The translations under genes were made by a program, and so were the position numbers. The notes under the pieces are model-generated. The model ran no database searches, had not been told where the DNA came from, and saw only the letters and a program-made list of their open reading frames with translations. This document shows, in pieces, positions 43,656 to 51,990 of a stretch of 64,000 nt of DNA (the stretch's first letter is position 1; the number at the start of each line of letters is the position of its first letter). This stretch comes from Treponema sp. (GTDB taxonomy: Bacteria; Spirochaetota; Spirochaetia; Treponematales; Treponemataceae). The stretch is from NCBI GenBank assembly GCA_024400915.1, contig JAKSLX010000004.1, positions 62,001 through 126,000 on the forward strand, written 5' to 3'.

Positions 43656-46154
43656 TCAGTCAACAATATCAAGTGTAATGCGAACTGATCTTGTAATTGG
43701 GCGTCCTGTCTTATTTACAGTCATGTTGATGTATGCCGTATAACGACCATTATCCCAATTTACAATGTTGAAAGCATCAAAAGTTTCGCTGCCGCCAGAA
43801 AGAGTTTTCTCGCTGGTTGCATAAACAACTTTATGAGCATCTTCAATACTCAAATAAACATTTGCCGTCTTGCACAGCTCATCCAGCGTGTATTTTTTAG
43901 TACCAACATAATACTCCATTGGAGCTGTAGCAGTAGAACAAGGCAAAGCAATTGAGAATCTAAGAGGAATACCAGAATCATCGGTTTTTTCATTTTCCTT
44001 TGATACAGTCATTAAAGAAATTGTATCGACCATTGCATCTGCGGCAGATGTTTTGGACTTTCCAGTACCACAGATAACAGGAACATCCTTATTATATACC
44101 GTTTTATCAGGATCAGATCCTGAAGACCTTAGAATTACCCAGTCTGTCGCAAGGAAGAAGTCCGCCGTAGCATCTTCTTTTGTTACGTCGCCATTGAAGG
44201 CCGTTGAATAGTCTGCATACAAATACAGGTTTCCAACGCCAATGTATCCGCCATCATCCTTTTCCATAATCTTTGCAGCAGTTTTATCGGTGTTCGAATC
44301 CTTTGTAACAACGGTTTTCATATCAGCGATTTTGGTAGTCTGTTTATATGTCTGATCTTCACCAGTACCATTTGTACTCTTGATACAACCATAGTCACCA
44401 GCGGCTGCATCATCTGGAGTTTCCTTAACAACAGCACGGTATACTCTTGAAGCTTCAGTTGCAACGGCTTCTGTTGACCAGCAGTTGAATACAGAAGGAG
44501 TTTTCTTAAGCTGTACATCTGAACCGTTGGCAGCCCAAAGCTTAACTACATTCCTGCTTGAAAGGTCAGACTGAGAACCATATTCGACCTTATTTTTTGT
44601 ACCATCAGTATCGCGCGAACCACCGTTAAGGTTATATGTAATCCTGAACTTGTTCATAACTTTTGCAGGATTATCCGTATCAAATGGAACTGCAGCTTTT
44701 GTTCCGTTGCTCAGGCTTGCCGAATAGGTAGAACCCGCTGCCTGACCACCTTTTTTGTCATGTGCTGCTACCGGAATAGGAGAGTAAGCATCTGGAAGAG
44801 CAACATAAGTCCATGCAGAATTACCGACATTATTTACGGCCCTAATGCGTGCTACAATTACTTTTCCAAGAGGAACATAAACGGAACATCTTGTGTTGTT
44901 TGCAAAGAGAGAACCGTCAAAGTATTCATCCTGCTTTCTTAATTCCACACGAGTTTTTGTGACGTCACCTTCATTATAGTCACCTCCCTCTGCCGCATAA
45001 TCCCTAAAGTCATCAACATTGGCAGTCCAGAGTTCGTCTGTAGTAACAGCAGAACCAAGAACGCTCTTGGAGTCAATCTCTCCAAGCTGGATTTCAAAGT
45101 AACGCTCTGTGAGGGTTTGGTAAGCATCCCATTCAAAGTGTGCTATGTAGTAATCTGGACTCTGAGGAAGATCCCATGATTCATTAACAATGTAACCGTT
45201 GAATTCCGACACCTTTGCAGGTTCTTTTCCGAGGACATTAGGAATGAATACATTCTGTTCAGTTGTTTTTGTTGGCAATACCACAAGAACATCGGACCAT
45301 ACGCTTGTCGGTAAACTTGCATGCTTAAACAGTACAACAAAGTTGTATGTTCCAGGATTAAGTTCATGACCGCCTCCAATAGGGCCTGCCTTACTTTTTT
45401 TGCCATAGGCATCATCTCCAGAGGCAGGATCCACAAAGGTAATGGAATCCTTTGCATCAGGTCCACTTGCTTCTGACCATTTTACAACCTCACCAGTGAT
45501 GAGATTCTGAATTTGGAATTCACAGGTATAACCATCTGGAAGCTGCCACAAATTGTTAGTGGCTTTTGTTCCAAGCTGAGAGTCATCGCTCAAATAAAGA
45601 GTAAGGGCAATGTTTCCTTTTCCTGTGAGATTGTCCGGCGAAAGAGTAAACATTACGGCATCAGTGCTCTTTGTAAGGTCTGCAAAAGCATAGGCAACAA
45701 GTGCAGCTTTCGAAACCATGTTGGTATCATTAATATCGGTAGTACCTGCAGGTACTGCACAGAGAGTCAATTCCCAAGCAGCCGTCTCAATAGGGAGAGT
45801 AAACTCAGGGATACCTTCCGCGTTATCCTTGATAATACAATCAGCACCGGTAGTTGTAAGCTGCTTATACTTTTTACTTGAATCATCAGGATCAGTAAAA
45901 GCTTTTCCTGTTATGGTTTTACCCATGATGTAGTAGTCGTAGGACTTATCATCTGCTTCCGGTATGATGGAACGAACGGAAGCATCATAATCCTTAAGAT
46001 TCGAGACACGACCCTTGAGAGTTGTAAGTTTAACTTCTGGATTATTATCTGACTTAGAGTCAGAAACTGTAGCATCGCCCAGCATAGAGCATCCTGCAAG
46101 GGACAGGGATGCTGCGGCAAAAGCTATGAAAAGAAGCTTTGTGATTTTTTTCAT
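43656..46154 (-). CDS. Large lipoprotein, paralogue B of a three-gene family
   Basis: 832 residues. Lipobox LAGCSM with Cys22. Same architecture as its neighbours: VFIPNVLGKEPAKVSEF, the fibronectin-like module with HFEWDAYQTLTERYFEIQLGEI and VARIRAVNNVGNSAWTYVAL, ITYNLNGGSRDTDGTKN, WAANGSDVQLKKTPSVFNCW, LYADYSTAFNGDV, and the C-terminal WDNGRYTAYINMTVNKTGRP. The ITYNxNGG and LYADY phrases recall Listeria-Bacteroides surface repeats (PF09479). It starts 12 nt after the stop of paralogue A with a GGGAGG ribosome-binding site, so they form an operon. Confidence 0.78.
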   Translation of the reverse strand: MKKITKLLFIAFAAASLSLAGCSMLGDATVSDSKSDNNPEVKLTTLKGRVSNLKDYDASVRSIIPEADDKSYDYYIMGKTITGKAFTDPDDSSKKYKQLTTTGADCIIKDNAEGIPEFTLPIETAAWELTLCAVPAGTTDINDTNMVSKAALVAYAFADLTKSTDAVMFTLSPDNLTGKGNIALTLYLSDDSQLGTKATNNLWQLPDGYTCEFQIQNLITGEVVKWSEASGPDAKDSITFVDPASGDDAYGKKSKAGPIGGGHELNPGTYNFVVLFKHASLPTSVWSDVLVVLPTKTTEQNVFIPNVLGKEPAKVSEFNGYIVNESWDLPQSPDYYIAHFEWDAYQTLTERYFEIQLGEIDSKSVLGSAVTTDELWTANVDDFRDYAAEGGDYNEGDVTKTRVELRKQDEYFDGSLFANNTRCSVYVPLGKVIVARIRAVNNVGNSAWTYVALPDAYSPIPVAAHDKKGGQAAGSTYSASLSNGTKAAVPFDTDNPAKVMNKFRITYNLNGGSRDTDGTKNKVEYGSQSDLSSRNVVKLWAANGSDVQLKKTPSVFNCWSTEAVATEASRVYRAVVKETPDDAAAGDYGCIKSTNGTGEDQTYKQTTKIADMKTVVTKDSNTDKTAAKIMEKDDGGYIGVGNLYLYADYSTAFNGDVTKEDATADFFLATDWVILRSSGSDPDKTVYNKDVPVICGTGKSKTSAADAMVDTISLMTVSKENEKTDDSGIPLRFSIALPCSTATAPMEYYVGTKKYTLDELCKTANVYLSIEDAHKVVYATSEKTLSGGSETFDAFNIVNWDNGRYTAYINMTVNKTGRPITRSVRITLDIVD

Positions 46155-46166
46155 GTCAAACCTCCC

Positions 46167-48581
46167 TTAGTCTGTTATACTAATCGTTACACTGACAGAC
46201 CTTGTAATAGTCTTTCCAGTGGTTTCAAAAACAGTCGTAACATAACATGTATACGAACCATTTTCCCATGAACTGACATCAATGCCATCTGTAGGACCAA
46301 TTTTAACTTCATTGTTGTAATTGCTTACATCTGCAGTATTGACTGACTTAATTGTTCCATAGGCATCTTTTATGGTGGCAGTTACTTTTACAGGATTAGT
46401 AAATGAAGCAGCATCTGTTGCCCCTGCTTTCTTATACTTGAGCTTATAGGTCACTGCACTATCATCATCGGCACCAATCTTGTATTCTCCCTTGGCAGGA
46501 TATTTAATTGCAAGCTTGATTTTCTTACCGCCACCTGTTTCATCTGATTTAGACCAATTGACATGCCAGGAATCAGACAGAGTATAAGGAGCGGCAGCCT
46601 GTCCTGTTGTTAGAGGTGCAAGACTATTTCCAAACAAAATCCATTCAGTTGCAAGACGATAGTCATAGGCAAGGTCTACATAGCTGAGATTTCCTGTAAG
46701 GCTACCCGTATAGTCTGCATAAAGGGTGATGCAGCCGTATCCACGGTATCCACCCTCATCTGCATCTTCGAGGTCTGCTTCTGTTGTTGCTTTCGGAGTT
46801 CCTGTCCATGTACCAATCATAGCAGAAACAGAATCAACAGGAGTCTGTACATATACATCAGTTGTAGAAGTAGAAGCACCGCCAGTAATGGATCCCAATT
46901 TTCCAACAGCTGCAGGTGTAGTAGCGGTTGCGGAAACTGCCTTGTAAACAGAATTTGCAGTTGTTCCGTCTGAAGTCCATCCGACAAATGTATCTTCACC
47001 CTTCTTAAGTGGATTAGTAGGATGACCATTGGCAGCCCAGAATGGAATTACCGTACGATCTTTTATTGCAGCCTTATCAACAACAAAGTATACAATCTTG
47101 TCACTTCTGTCAGTTCCAAACAGTCCCCCGTTCTTGTTGTATGTGATTTTTGTAATGTTGATGGATTCAGCTGTCACGGTACCACTACCCAAGACAGCTC
47201 CTCCCTTGAATTCAGCATCCCCTACAGGTGCTGTCACTGCAGGGGATGCTGCAGAAAGCTCCAGACCAACATACTCCCATTTTGATTCACCGAAATTGTT
47301 GACAGAACGAATTCTTGCCCAGTAGGCCTTACCGAGAGGCAGATACATAGTAATTTCTGAATTGTTCATTACAAGGGAACCATCGGCTCTTTCTTCTGCA
47401 GGGGTAAATGTTTCAGGTGTATATTTTCTTAGAACATCATCAAGAGAAACACTAGCACCAAGATATTCAGAACCTGCCTTCCATCCGTCTGTAGCAGAAG
47501 CATCAGTTCCTGTCCATTTAGTCTTATCAAGAAGGTTCGTAACATCGAGCAACTGGAATTCAAAATATTTTTCATTGGTTGATTTGGATCCGTCCCACAT
47601 GAAATGAGCCTTATAGAAACCTTCTCGGCCAGCATTATCCATAGAATTTTCAACATAAGTTGCTACAAGGTGCTCTGGAGCCTCTGGTTTTTTTCCAATG
47701 ATGTTTGGAACATAGATGGTCTCTACAAAATTTCTATTCGGCAGTACTACAAGAACATCTGACCAATAGCTTTCACTGCCATTTTTTGTATTAACAAATT
47801 TCACAACGAAATTGTAGGTTCCAGGATTCAATCCGTCAGAAGGTCCTGTAAAAGTATAGCAATATTCGGTTGCAGTAACATCTTTAAAGTCTACAACAGC
47901 ATCCCCAGTAACAAGATTCTGTACTCCAAGCTGAACTTTAGTATCGGCTGGAAGTGCCCATTGTTTGGTTGAGGCATTGCTACGTTCATCAGAAAGATAA
48001 ACATTTACAGTAGCTCTTCCTTTGCCTGACAATCCATCAGGAACCAGGTGAAATCTAACTGCACCGTTTGCTTTTGTAAGATCAACATAAGCATAGGCAA
48101 TGAGATATGCATTGCTCTTCATAGTTGCAAGATCAGTAGGAGTTACATCAGATTTCACGGCTACAAGGGTAAATTCCCATGCAGCGGCAAGGACATCTTT
48201 AATCTTGAAGCCACCGAGATTAGCCTGTGTTGCCCCAGCAACAGCCTGTGCGGCAGCTGGATCAAAACCATGGTCAGCAGCAGTCAATTTTAATGGAGCA
48301 TTTGCAAGCTCTACGTTTCCTACAAGGGTCTTTCCATAGATGTAGTAAGAATAACTGGTATCATCAATGCCAGGCATGATGGTACGAGTTACGGCACCAT
48401 CATAATCTGCAATGTTATCAATAACACCAGAAAGGGTGCGCAGAGATCCTTCCGTGGATACTCCAGACAATGAGTCCGATGAACCTCCGGAAACAGAAGC
48501 TCCGTCCATCATCGAACATCCGATGAACACCGCAGCAAATAATACCGCTGCAGCGGCCAAAAGTTTGTGTCTTATCCTCAT
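46167..48581 (-). CDS. Large lipoprotein, paralogue A of a three-gene family
   Basis: About 804 residues from ATG 48581, with AAGGAGG 5 nt upstream. A GTG two codons earlier is inside the ribosome-binding site and is unlikely. Lipobox FIGCSM. Contains IYVPNIIGKKPEAPEHL, the fibronectin-like module (HFMWDGSKSTNEKYFEFQLLDV to WARIRSVNNFGESKWEYVGL), ITYNKNGGLFGTDRSD, FWAANGHPTNPLKKGEDTFV, LYADYTGSLTGNL and a C-terminal WENGSYTCYVTTVFETTGK. First of the three paralogues; a predicted structured leader lies immediately upstream. Function unknown; exposed envelope location is inferred from the signal and adhesin-like modules. Confidence 0.78.
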   Translation of the reverse strand: MRIRHKLLAAAAVLFAAVFIGCSMMDGASVSGGSSDSLSGVSTEGSLRTLSGVIDNIADYDGAVTRTIMPGIDDTSYSYYIYGKTLVGNVELANAPLKLTAADHGFDPAAAQAVAGATQANLGGFKIKDVLAAAWEFTLVAVKSDVTPTDLATMKSNAYLIAYAYVDLTKANGAVRFHLVPDGLSGKGRATVNVYLSDERSNASTKQWALPADTKVQLGVQNLVTGDAVVDFKDVTATEYCYTFTGPSDGLNPGTYNFVVKFVNTKNGSESYWSDVLVVLPNRNFVETIYVPNIIGKKPEAPEHLVATYVENSMDNAGREGFYKAHFMWDGSKSTNEKYFEFQLLDVTNLLDKTKWTGTDASATDGWKAGSEYLGASVSLDDVLRKYTPETFTPAEERADGSLVMNNSEITMYLPLGKAYWARIRSVNNFGESKWEYVGLELSAASPAVTAPVGDAEFKGGAVLGSGTVTAESINITKITYNKNGGLFGTDRSDKIVYFVVDKAAIKDRTVIPFWAANGHPTNPLKKGEDTFVGWTSDGTTANSVYKAVSATATTPAAVGKLGSITGGASTSTTDVYVQTPVDSVSAMIGTWTGTPKATTEADLEDADEGGYRGYGCITLYADYTGSLTGNLSYVDLAYDYRLATEWILFGNSLAPLTTGQAAAPYTLSDSWHVNWSKSDETGGGKKIKLAIKYPAKGEYKIGADDDSAVTYKLKYKKAGATDAASFTNPVKVTATIKDAYGTIKSVNTADVSNYNNEVKIGPTDGIDVSSWENGSYTCYVTTVFETTGKTITRSVSVTISITD

Positions 48582-48746
48582 AGACACCTCCTTGTGTTAG
48601 ACACCTTGCGGTTTTAAACGCCTAATGTCTTTATTTATGCGGCACCAGGAATTCAACATGAAAACATGTTTCTTCCCCTGCCTTTTTTCAGCAACGACAG
48701 GGGATTTCATCTTGAACCAAAATAAATCCCGATGCCGCCGCATAAA
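48582..48746 (-). ncRNA. Predicted structured 5' leader RNA of the lipoprotein operon
   Basis: On the reverse strand a 10-bp closing stem (TTTATGCGGC / GCCGCATAAA; 48737-48746 with 48634-48643) encloses two hairpins: CCCCTG/CAGGGG (48698-48703 with 48675-48680) and AACATG/CATGTT around AAAA (48655-48670). That is a three-way-junction layout. An extended -10 box (48753-48761) would start transcription at about the first base of the closing stem. Between the stem and the ATG are two direct copies of AGGTGTCTA, one of which contains part of the ribosome-binding site. It does not match a riboswitch class I recognise. Confidence 0.4.
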
Positions 48747-48752
48747 GCCTTT

Positions 48753-48761
48753 TTTATACCA
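48753..48761 (-). promoter_or_regulatory. Extended -10 promoter of the lipoprotein operon
   Basis: TGGTATAAA on the reverse strand. Predicted start about 48746-48747. The -35 region overlaps a 7-bp hairpin (AGTTTGG/CCAAACT, 48761-48782) that follows the 48793 gene. Confidence 0.45.
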
Positions 48762-48792
48762 GTTTGGCTAAAGGCCCAAACTTTTAGTAATG

Positions 48793-49305
48793 TTAAAAAT
48801 AATCGTAAAAAGGGTCATAGACTATAAGCATAGCCGCATCCCTGTAACTTTTTCCTTTCGCCATAACCTCCAATCGTAATTCATATGTACCAGTTTCTAT
48901 TTGCAACATATCAGGCAGATAGAATGACAAAGCCTGAGATGTATCTGAAACATAGGGCGATAAACTAATGGGTACTTTTTCAACATCCAAAGCAGAATAC
49001 CCATACACATCCTTTATATCCTTTTGAATCTTATAAAGACTCCATTTATAGCTTGAAGCCTTTGGAGCAACAATAGTCAATGAAGCATCATTTGCCACAG
49101 GATATTTTTCAAGAAGCATCGATGATTCCATGAAATTCTCATCTCCCGGGAGAATCTCAGCCAAAGGATCACCTTGCTGCTCAAAATGACTATTATACTC
49201 ATTAAGCATATTATCAACGCCGTTCATACAGCCTGAAAACATGGCAAAAGATACAATTGCGCAAAATCGACAAAGAATAAATTTGAAATGAACCTTCAAA
49301 ACCAT
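48793..49305 (-). CDS. Small lipoprotein of unknown function
   Basis: 170 residues if it starts at ATG 49305. GGAGG directly touches that ATG, so a TTG at 49299, 6 nt after the GGAGG, may be the true start. Lipobox MFSGC with Cys26. The rest is beta-rich: SLTIVAPKASSYKWSLYKI, and LPDMLQIETGTYELRLEVMAKGKSYRDAAML, reminiscent of a single Ig-like unit. No family recognised. It lies between the propeller/barrel gene and the three lipoprotein paralogues, all in the same direction, which suggests a shared envelope role. The gap 49306-49553 is A/T-rich; I see no gene or clear structure in it. Confidence 0.6.
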   Translation of the reverse strand: MVLKVHFKFILCRFCAIVSFAMFSGCMNGVDNMLNEYNSHFEQQGDPLAEILPGDENFMESSMLLEKYPVANDASLTIVAPKASSYKWSLYKIQKDIKDVYGYSALDVEKVPISLSPYVSDTSQALSFYLPDMLQIETGTYELRLEVMAKGKSYRDAAMLIVYDPFYDYF

Positions 49306-49553
49306 CCTCCGTCGTCAAAAATAACCTGGCGGAATACTGGAACAAAGGAATATGAGAAAAATTGAATATATTGTTTATAAATAGTATTTTTTCTAATCAC
49401 CTTTCTTATTCCGTAAGGTTATCTCTCCCACCCATGCGGACTAAAAAATAGCTTCCCCAGCCCCATTATCGGCAGCTTCCTACTTCAACTTTAATGCAAT
49501 TTCGTGAAAATTCAATTTTTTGGGATAATTTCGGAATTTTTAACTATATGTTA

Positions 49554-51326
49554 TCAGAATTTGATGTATTTGGGATTTACATCTTCTTTTTTAGTTTCTT
49601 TGACAGGTTTTTCTTCCTTAGGGGCAACTTCCTCGGCAGGTTCTGAGGCTGGCTCTTCTGCATTGAAATTCTTGTTTCTTACGGTAATTCGCACCTTATA
49701 GCCAATTCCTGCGCCAAAAACAAATTCAGCGGCAGAATCATAGGAAGCATTCAAATTAAAATGGAATCCACCATAACTAACGCCTGCAACAATCCCACCT
49801 AAAAGAGCAGTATTCATCTTCCCGTTGCCTAAAGTCGGACTCATTATCTCTGCAAAAGCTCCTCCAATGAAGCCTTCAGCATACAATGCCCATCCGTTAT
49901 TCCATGGATTCCATCTCTTACCCAAAAAGGCAGACATCCCCAATTCACAAAAATAAGGAGGATTTATTGAATACTCAGATAACCGGTATTCATAAGGATA
50001 TTTCTTTTTATTTGGGAAAAGAACCAAAGGACTTACCTTTGCACCCACATAACAAATATCAAAAAGGCGGTCATTTATGTAGGCAACGTCAATTTTACCG
50101 CCCCAGTTGTAGTATTTGTTTATTGCATAAATTCCCTGAAGCCTAAAATCAATATTATGGCCCGTAAAAACATATTCTGCTTCTTCAATCTCGTCATCTT
50201 CTATTACATACTTCTCTTTGATTTCCTTTTCCAGCTGAACGGGACTAAAAACCTGCTCTTCCTTTTCATCAGCAGAGACAATTTTGTAATCCGGCGGAAC
50301 TTCACCGTCAAAATAGAGGACTTCATTCAGGTCAAGGATATAAATGCTTCCGTCGCTGTGCCCCAAAAGAAGGTATTTTTCATCATTTGAGAACTTATAG
50401 CAGGTTACAGGACTTTTGTTCCATGCAGGGATGTACTTGACCATTTCCTTTGTTTCAATTGAATAGTACTGGAACTGATTGAGATTCGTAAGGACGATTA
50501 TGTACTTTCCGTTGCCCGTAACGCCCATGGAAACAATATCCTGCCTTGTCTTGATGAGTCTCAGTTCATTTCCTTTAAAATCGCGGATTTCAATAAGCCT
50601 TTTGTTTCTTGCAGAAATTATTGCCTTTGAATCTGCCGTAAAGCATACGGGAATATACTGAGGAGGTGGACAATTCTGGGAAAGTTCATGCTCCAGCTGT
50701 CTTGTTGATGTCCTCCAGATCTTTATGGTTCCATCCAGGGAAACCGATGCCAAATACTGCCTGTTAGGGCTGAAGGCAAGGTCATAGATTTTCTGAGTAT
50801 GCCCTTCAAGCTTCTGGGTGATTATTTCATTGGTGTAGTACAGCTGCTGTCCAAGCTCGATTACACCGCTTTCAGTTCCTATGGCTACATAGTTACCGTT
50901 TCTTGAAAAAGCATACTTTGAGATTACATAGCTTTCGTCAAGTCGGCGTTCAATTGTAGGAGTAACTTCCGGCAAGCGTCTGATGAAGATGCTGTTGTCT
51001 TCGTTGAAAGTAATAAGCTGATTGGAATGGTCATCAGAAGCTGTAACTCCGGCAAAATCCTGGGAATTTACGGAAACGTCCGAAAGAATGGTCTGAAAAA
51101 TCGAATAGTCCTTAGCCTTTCGTATGGTGATATTCTTGTTTTCAGAATAGGCAAAAAGAGAGTCGTCCACGTTCCAGCTGACACTTTCTACGGCGTGGGG
51201 CAACTTTAGCTTTGGAACCGGAATCAGCTTGAGATTCTCGGAACTTTTCACGTCTTTCTGGGCAAAAGAGAATATTGATACTTGTAACAGGGCTACAATG
51301 AGCCAGTTCTTCTTGGAAACAAACAA
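49554..51326 (-). CDS. Periplasmic WD40-type beta-propeller fused to an outer-membrane-like barrel domain
   Basis: 590 residues from a TTG at 51326; no in-frame ATG fits the signal peptide (residues 1-22, IFSFAQ). Residues about 35-330 carry WD40-type blades, clearest in IYDLAFSPNRQYLASVSLDGTIKIW and CYKFSNDEKYLLLGHSDGSIYILDL. Residues about 390-550 look like transmembrane strands: FRLQGIYAINKYYNWGGKIDVAY, WALYAEGFIGGAFAEI and FHFNLNASYDSAAEFVFGAGIGYKVRITV. A Glu/Lys/Pro tail (about 555-590) ends the protein. The fusion suggests an outer-membrane anchored protein-interaction platform. Blade count and barrel are read by eye. Function unknown. Confidence 0.7.
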   Translation of the reverse strand: MFVSKKNWLIVALLQVSIFSFAQKDVKSSENLKLIPVPKLKLPHAVESVSWNVDDSLFAYSENKNITIRKAKDYSIFQTILSDVSVNSQDFAGVTASDDHSNQLITFNEDNSIFIRRLPEVTPTIERRLDESYVISKYAFSRNGNYVAIGTESGVIELGQQLYYTNEIITQKLEGHTQKIYDLAFSPNRQYLASVSLDGTIKIWRTSTRQLEHELSQNCPPPQYIPVCFTADSKAIISARNKRLIEIRDFKGNELRLIKTRQDIVSMGVTGNGKYIIVLTNLNQFQYYSIETKEMVKYIPAWNKSPVTCYKFSNDEKYLLLGHSDGSIYILDLNEVLYFDGEVPPDYKIVSADEKEEQVFSPVQLEKEIKEKYVIEDDEIEEAEYVFTGHNIDFRLQGIYAINKYYNWGGKIDVAYINDRLFDICYVGAKVSPLVLFPNKKKYPYEYRLSEYSINPPYFCELGMSAFLGKRWNPWNNGWALYAEGFIGGAFAEIMSPTLGNGKMNTALLGGIVAGVSYGGFHFNLNASYDSAAEFVFGAGIGYKVRITVRNKNFNAEEPASEPAEEVAPKEEKPVKETKKEDVNPKYIKF

Positions 51327-51395
51327 AGCAAACTCTTAAGGGTTTTATACCTGAATTTTAAGTCAAATAAGACAAGAATTCAAACGGAAAACCTT

Positions 51396-51896
51396 TTAAA
51401 GTTCAATTCCTTCGCCGCCGTTTGCCTCAGCATCAGCAGTCATCTTTGCACGGAATTCAACAAGCTTTGCTTTGATTTCAGGATACTTGATGGCAAGAAT
51501 CTGAGCTGCAAGATAACCTGCGTTCTTTGCGTTGCCGATTCCCACTGTTGCAACTGGAATCTGCGGTGGCATCATTACAATTGAAAGAAGTGCATCCATT
51601 CCGGCCAAACCGTTTGATTTTCCAGGGTTGATGCATTCAAGTGGGACTCCTACAACAGGAAGAACTGTGCGGCTGGCAATAACACCAGGAAGAGCAGCAC
51701 TGAGGCCTGCACCTGCGATGATTACTTCGCATCCATCTTCCTCTACCTTCTTGATTGTCTTTACAAGGAGATCTCCTGCCCTGTGTGCGGAAATTACATA
51801 AGCCTTATAGTCAATGCCAAAGTCCTTGAGAACATCAGCAGCCTTCTTCATTGTGTCCATGTCGGACTTTGAACCTAAAAATATAGCAACTTTCAT
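51396..51896 (-). CDS. purE: 5-(carboxyamino)imidazole ribonucleotide mutase / AIR carboxylase
   Basis: 166 residues. The PurE core is visible as VAIFLGSKSDMDTMKKAAD, YVISAHRAGDLLV with the catalytic His, and VIIAGAGLSAALPGVIASRT. Then come SIVMMPPQIPVATVGIGNAKNAGYLAAQIL. The usual GAAHLPG stretch reads SAALPG here, and the loop after VVGVPL is about five residues longer. Class I needs PurK; Treponema denticola is known for a class II AIR carboxylase. This protein looks class I-like by AGAG...ALPG, but the changes leave the class open. ATG 51896 has TGGTATCTT 7 nt upstream. Confidence 0.88.
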   Translation of the reverse strand: MKVAIFLGSKSDMDTMKKAADVLKDFGIDYKAYVISAHRAGDLLVKTIKKVEEDGCEVIIAGAGLSAALPGVIASRTVLPVVGVPLECINPGKSNGLAGMDALLSIVMMPPQIPVATVGIGNAKNAGYLAAQILAIKYPEIKAKLVEFRAKMTADAEANGGEGIEL

Positions 51897-51903
51897 AGGA
51901 GTT

Positions 51904-51912
51904 AAGATACCA
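51904..51912 (-). promoter_or_regulatory. Extended -10 promoter (leaderless) for purE
   Basis: TGGTATCTT on the reverse strand ends 7 nt before ATG 51896. No Shine-Dalgarno. Confidence 0.4.
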
Positions 51913-51990
51913 CATTTTATATTAGATTATCTATATGAATTGATGCCGTTTATTGTTTATTTTCTATAAAAGGTGCATAATACCCGCACT

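Noticed and set aside
48582..48782. Known c-di-GMP (GEMM), TPP or SAM riboswitch in the lipoprotein leader
   Set aside because: The three-way-junction layout invited the comparison, but the conserved loop sequences of these classes are absent.
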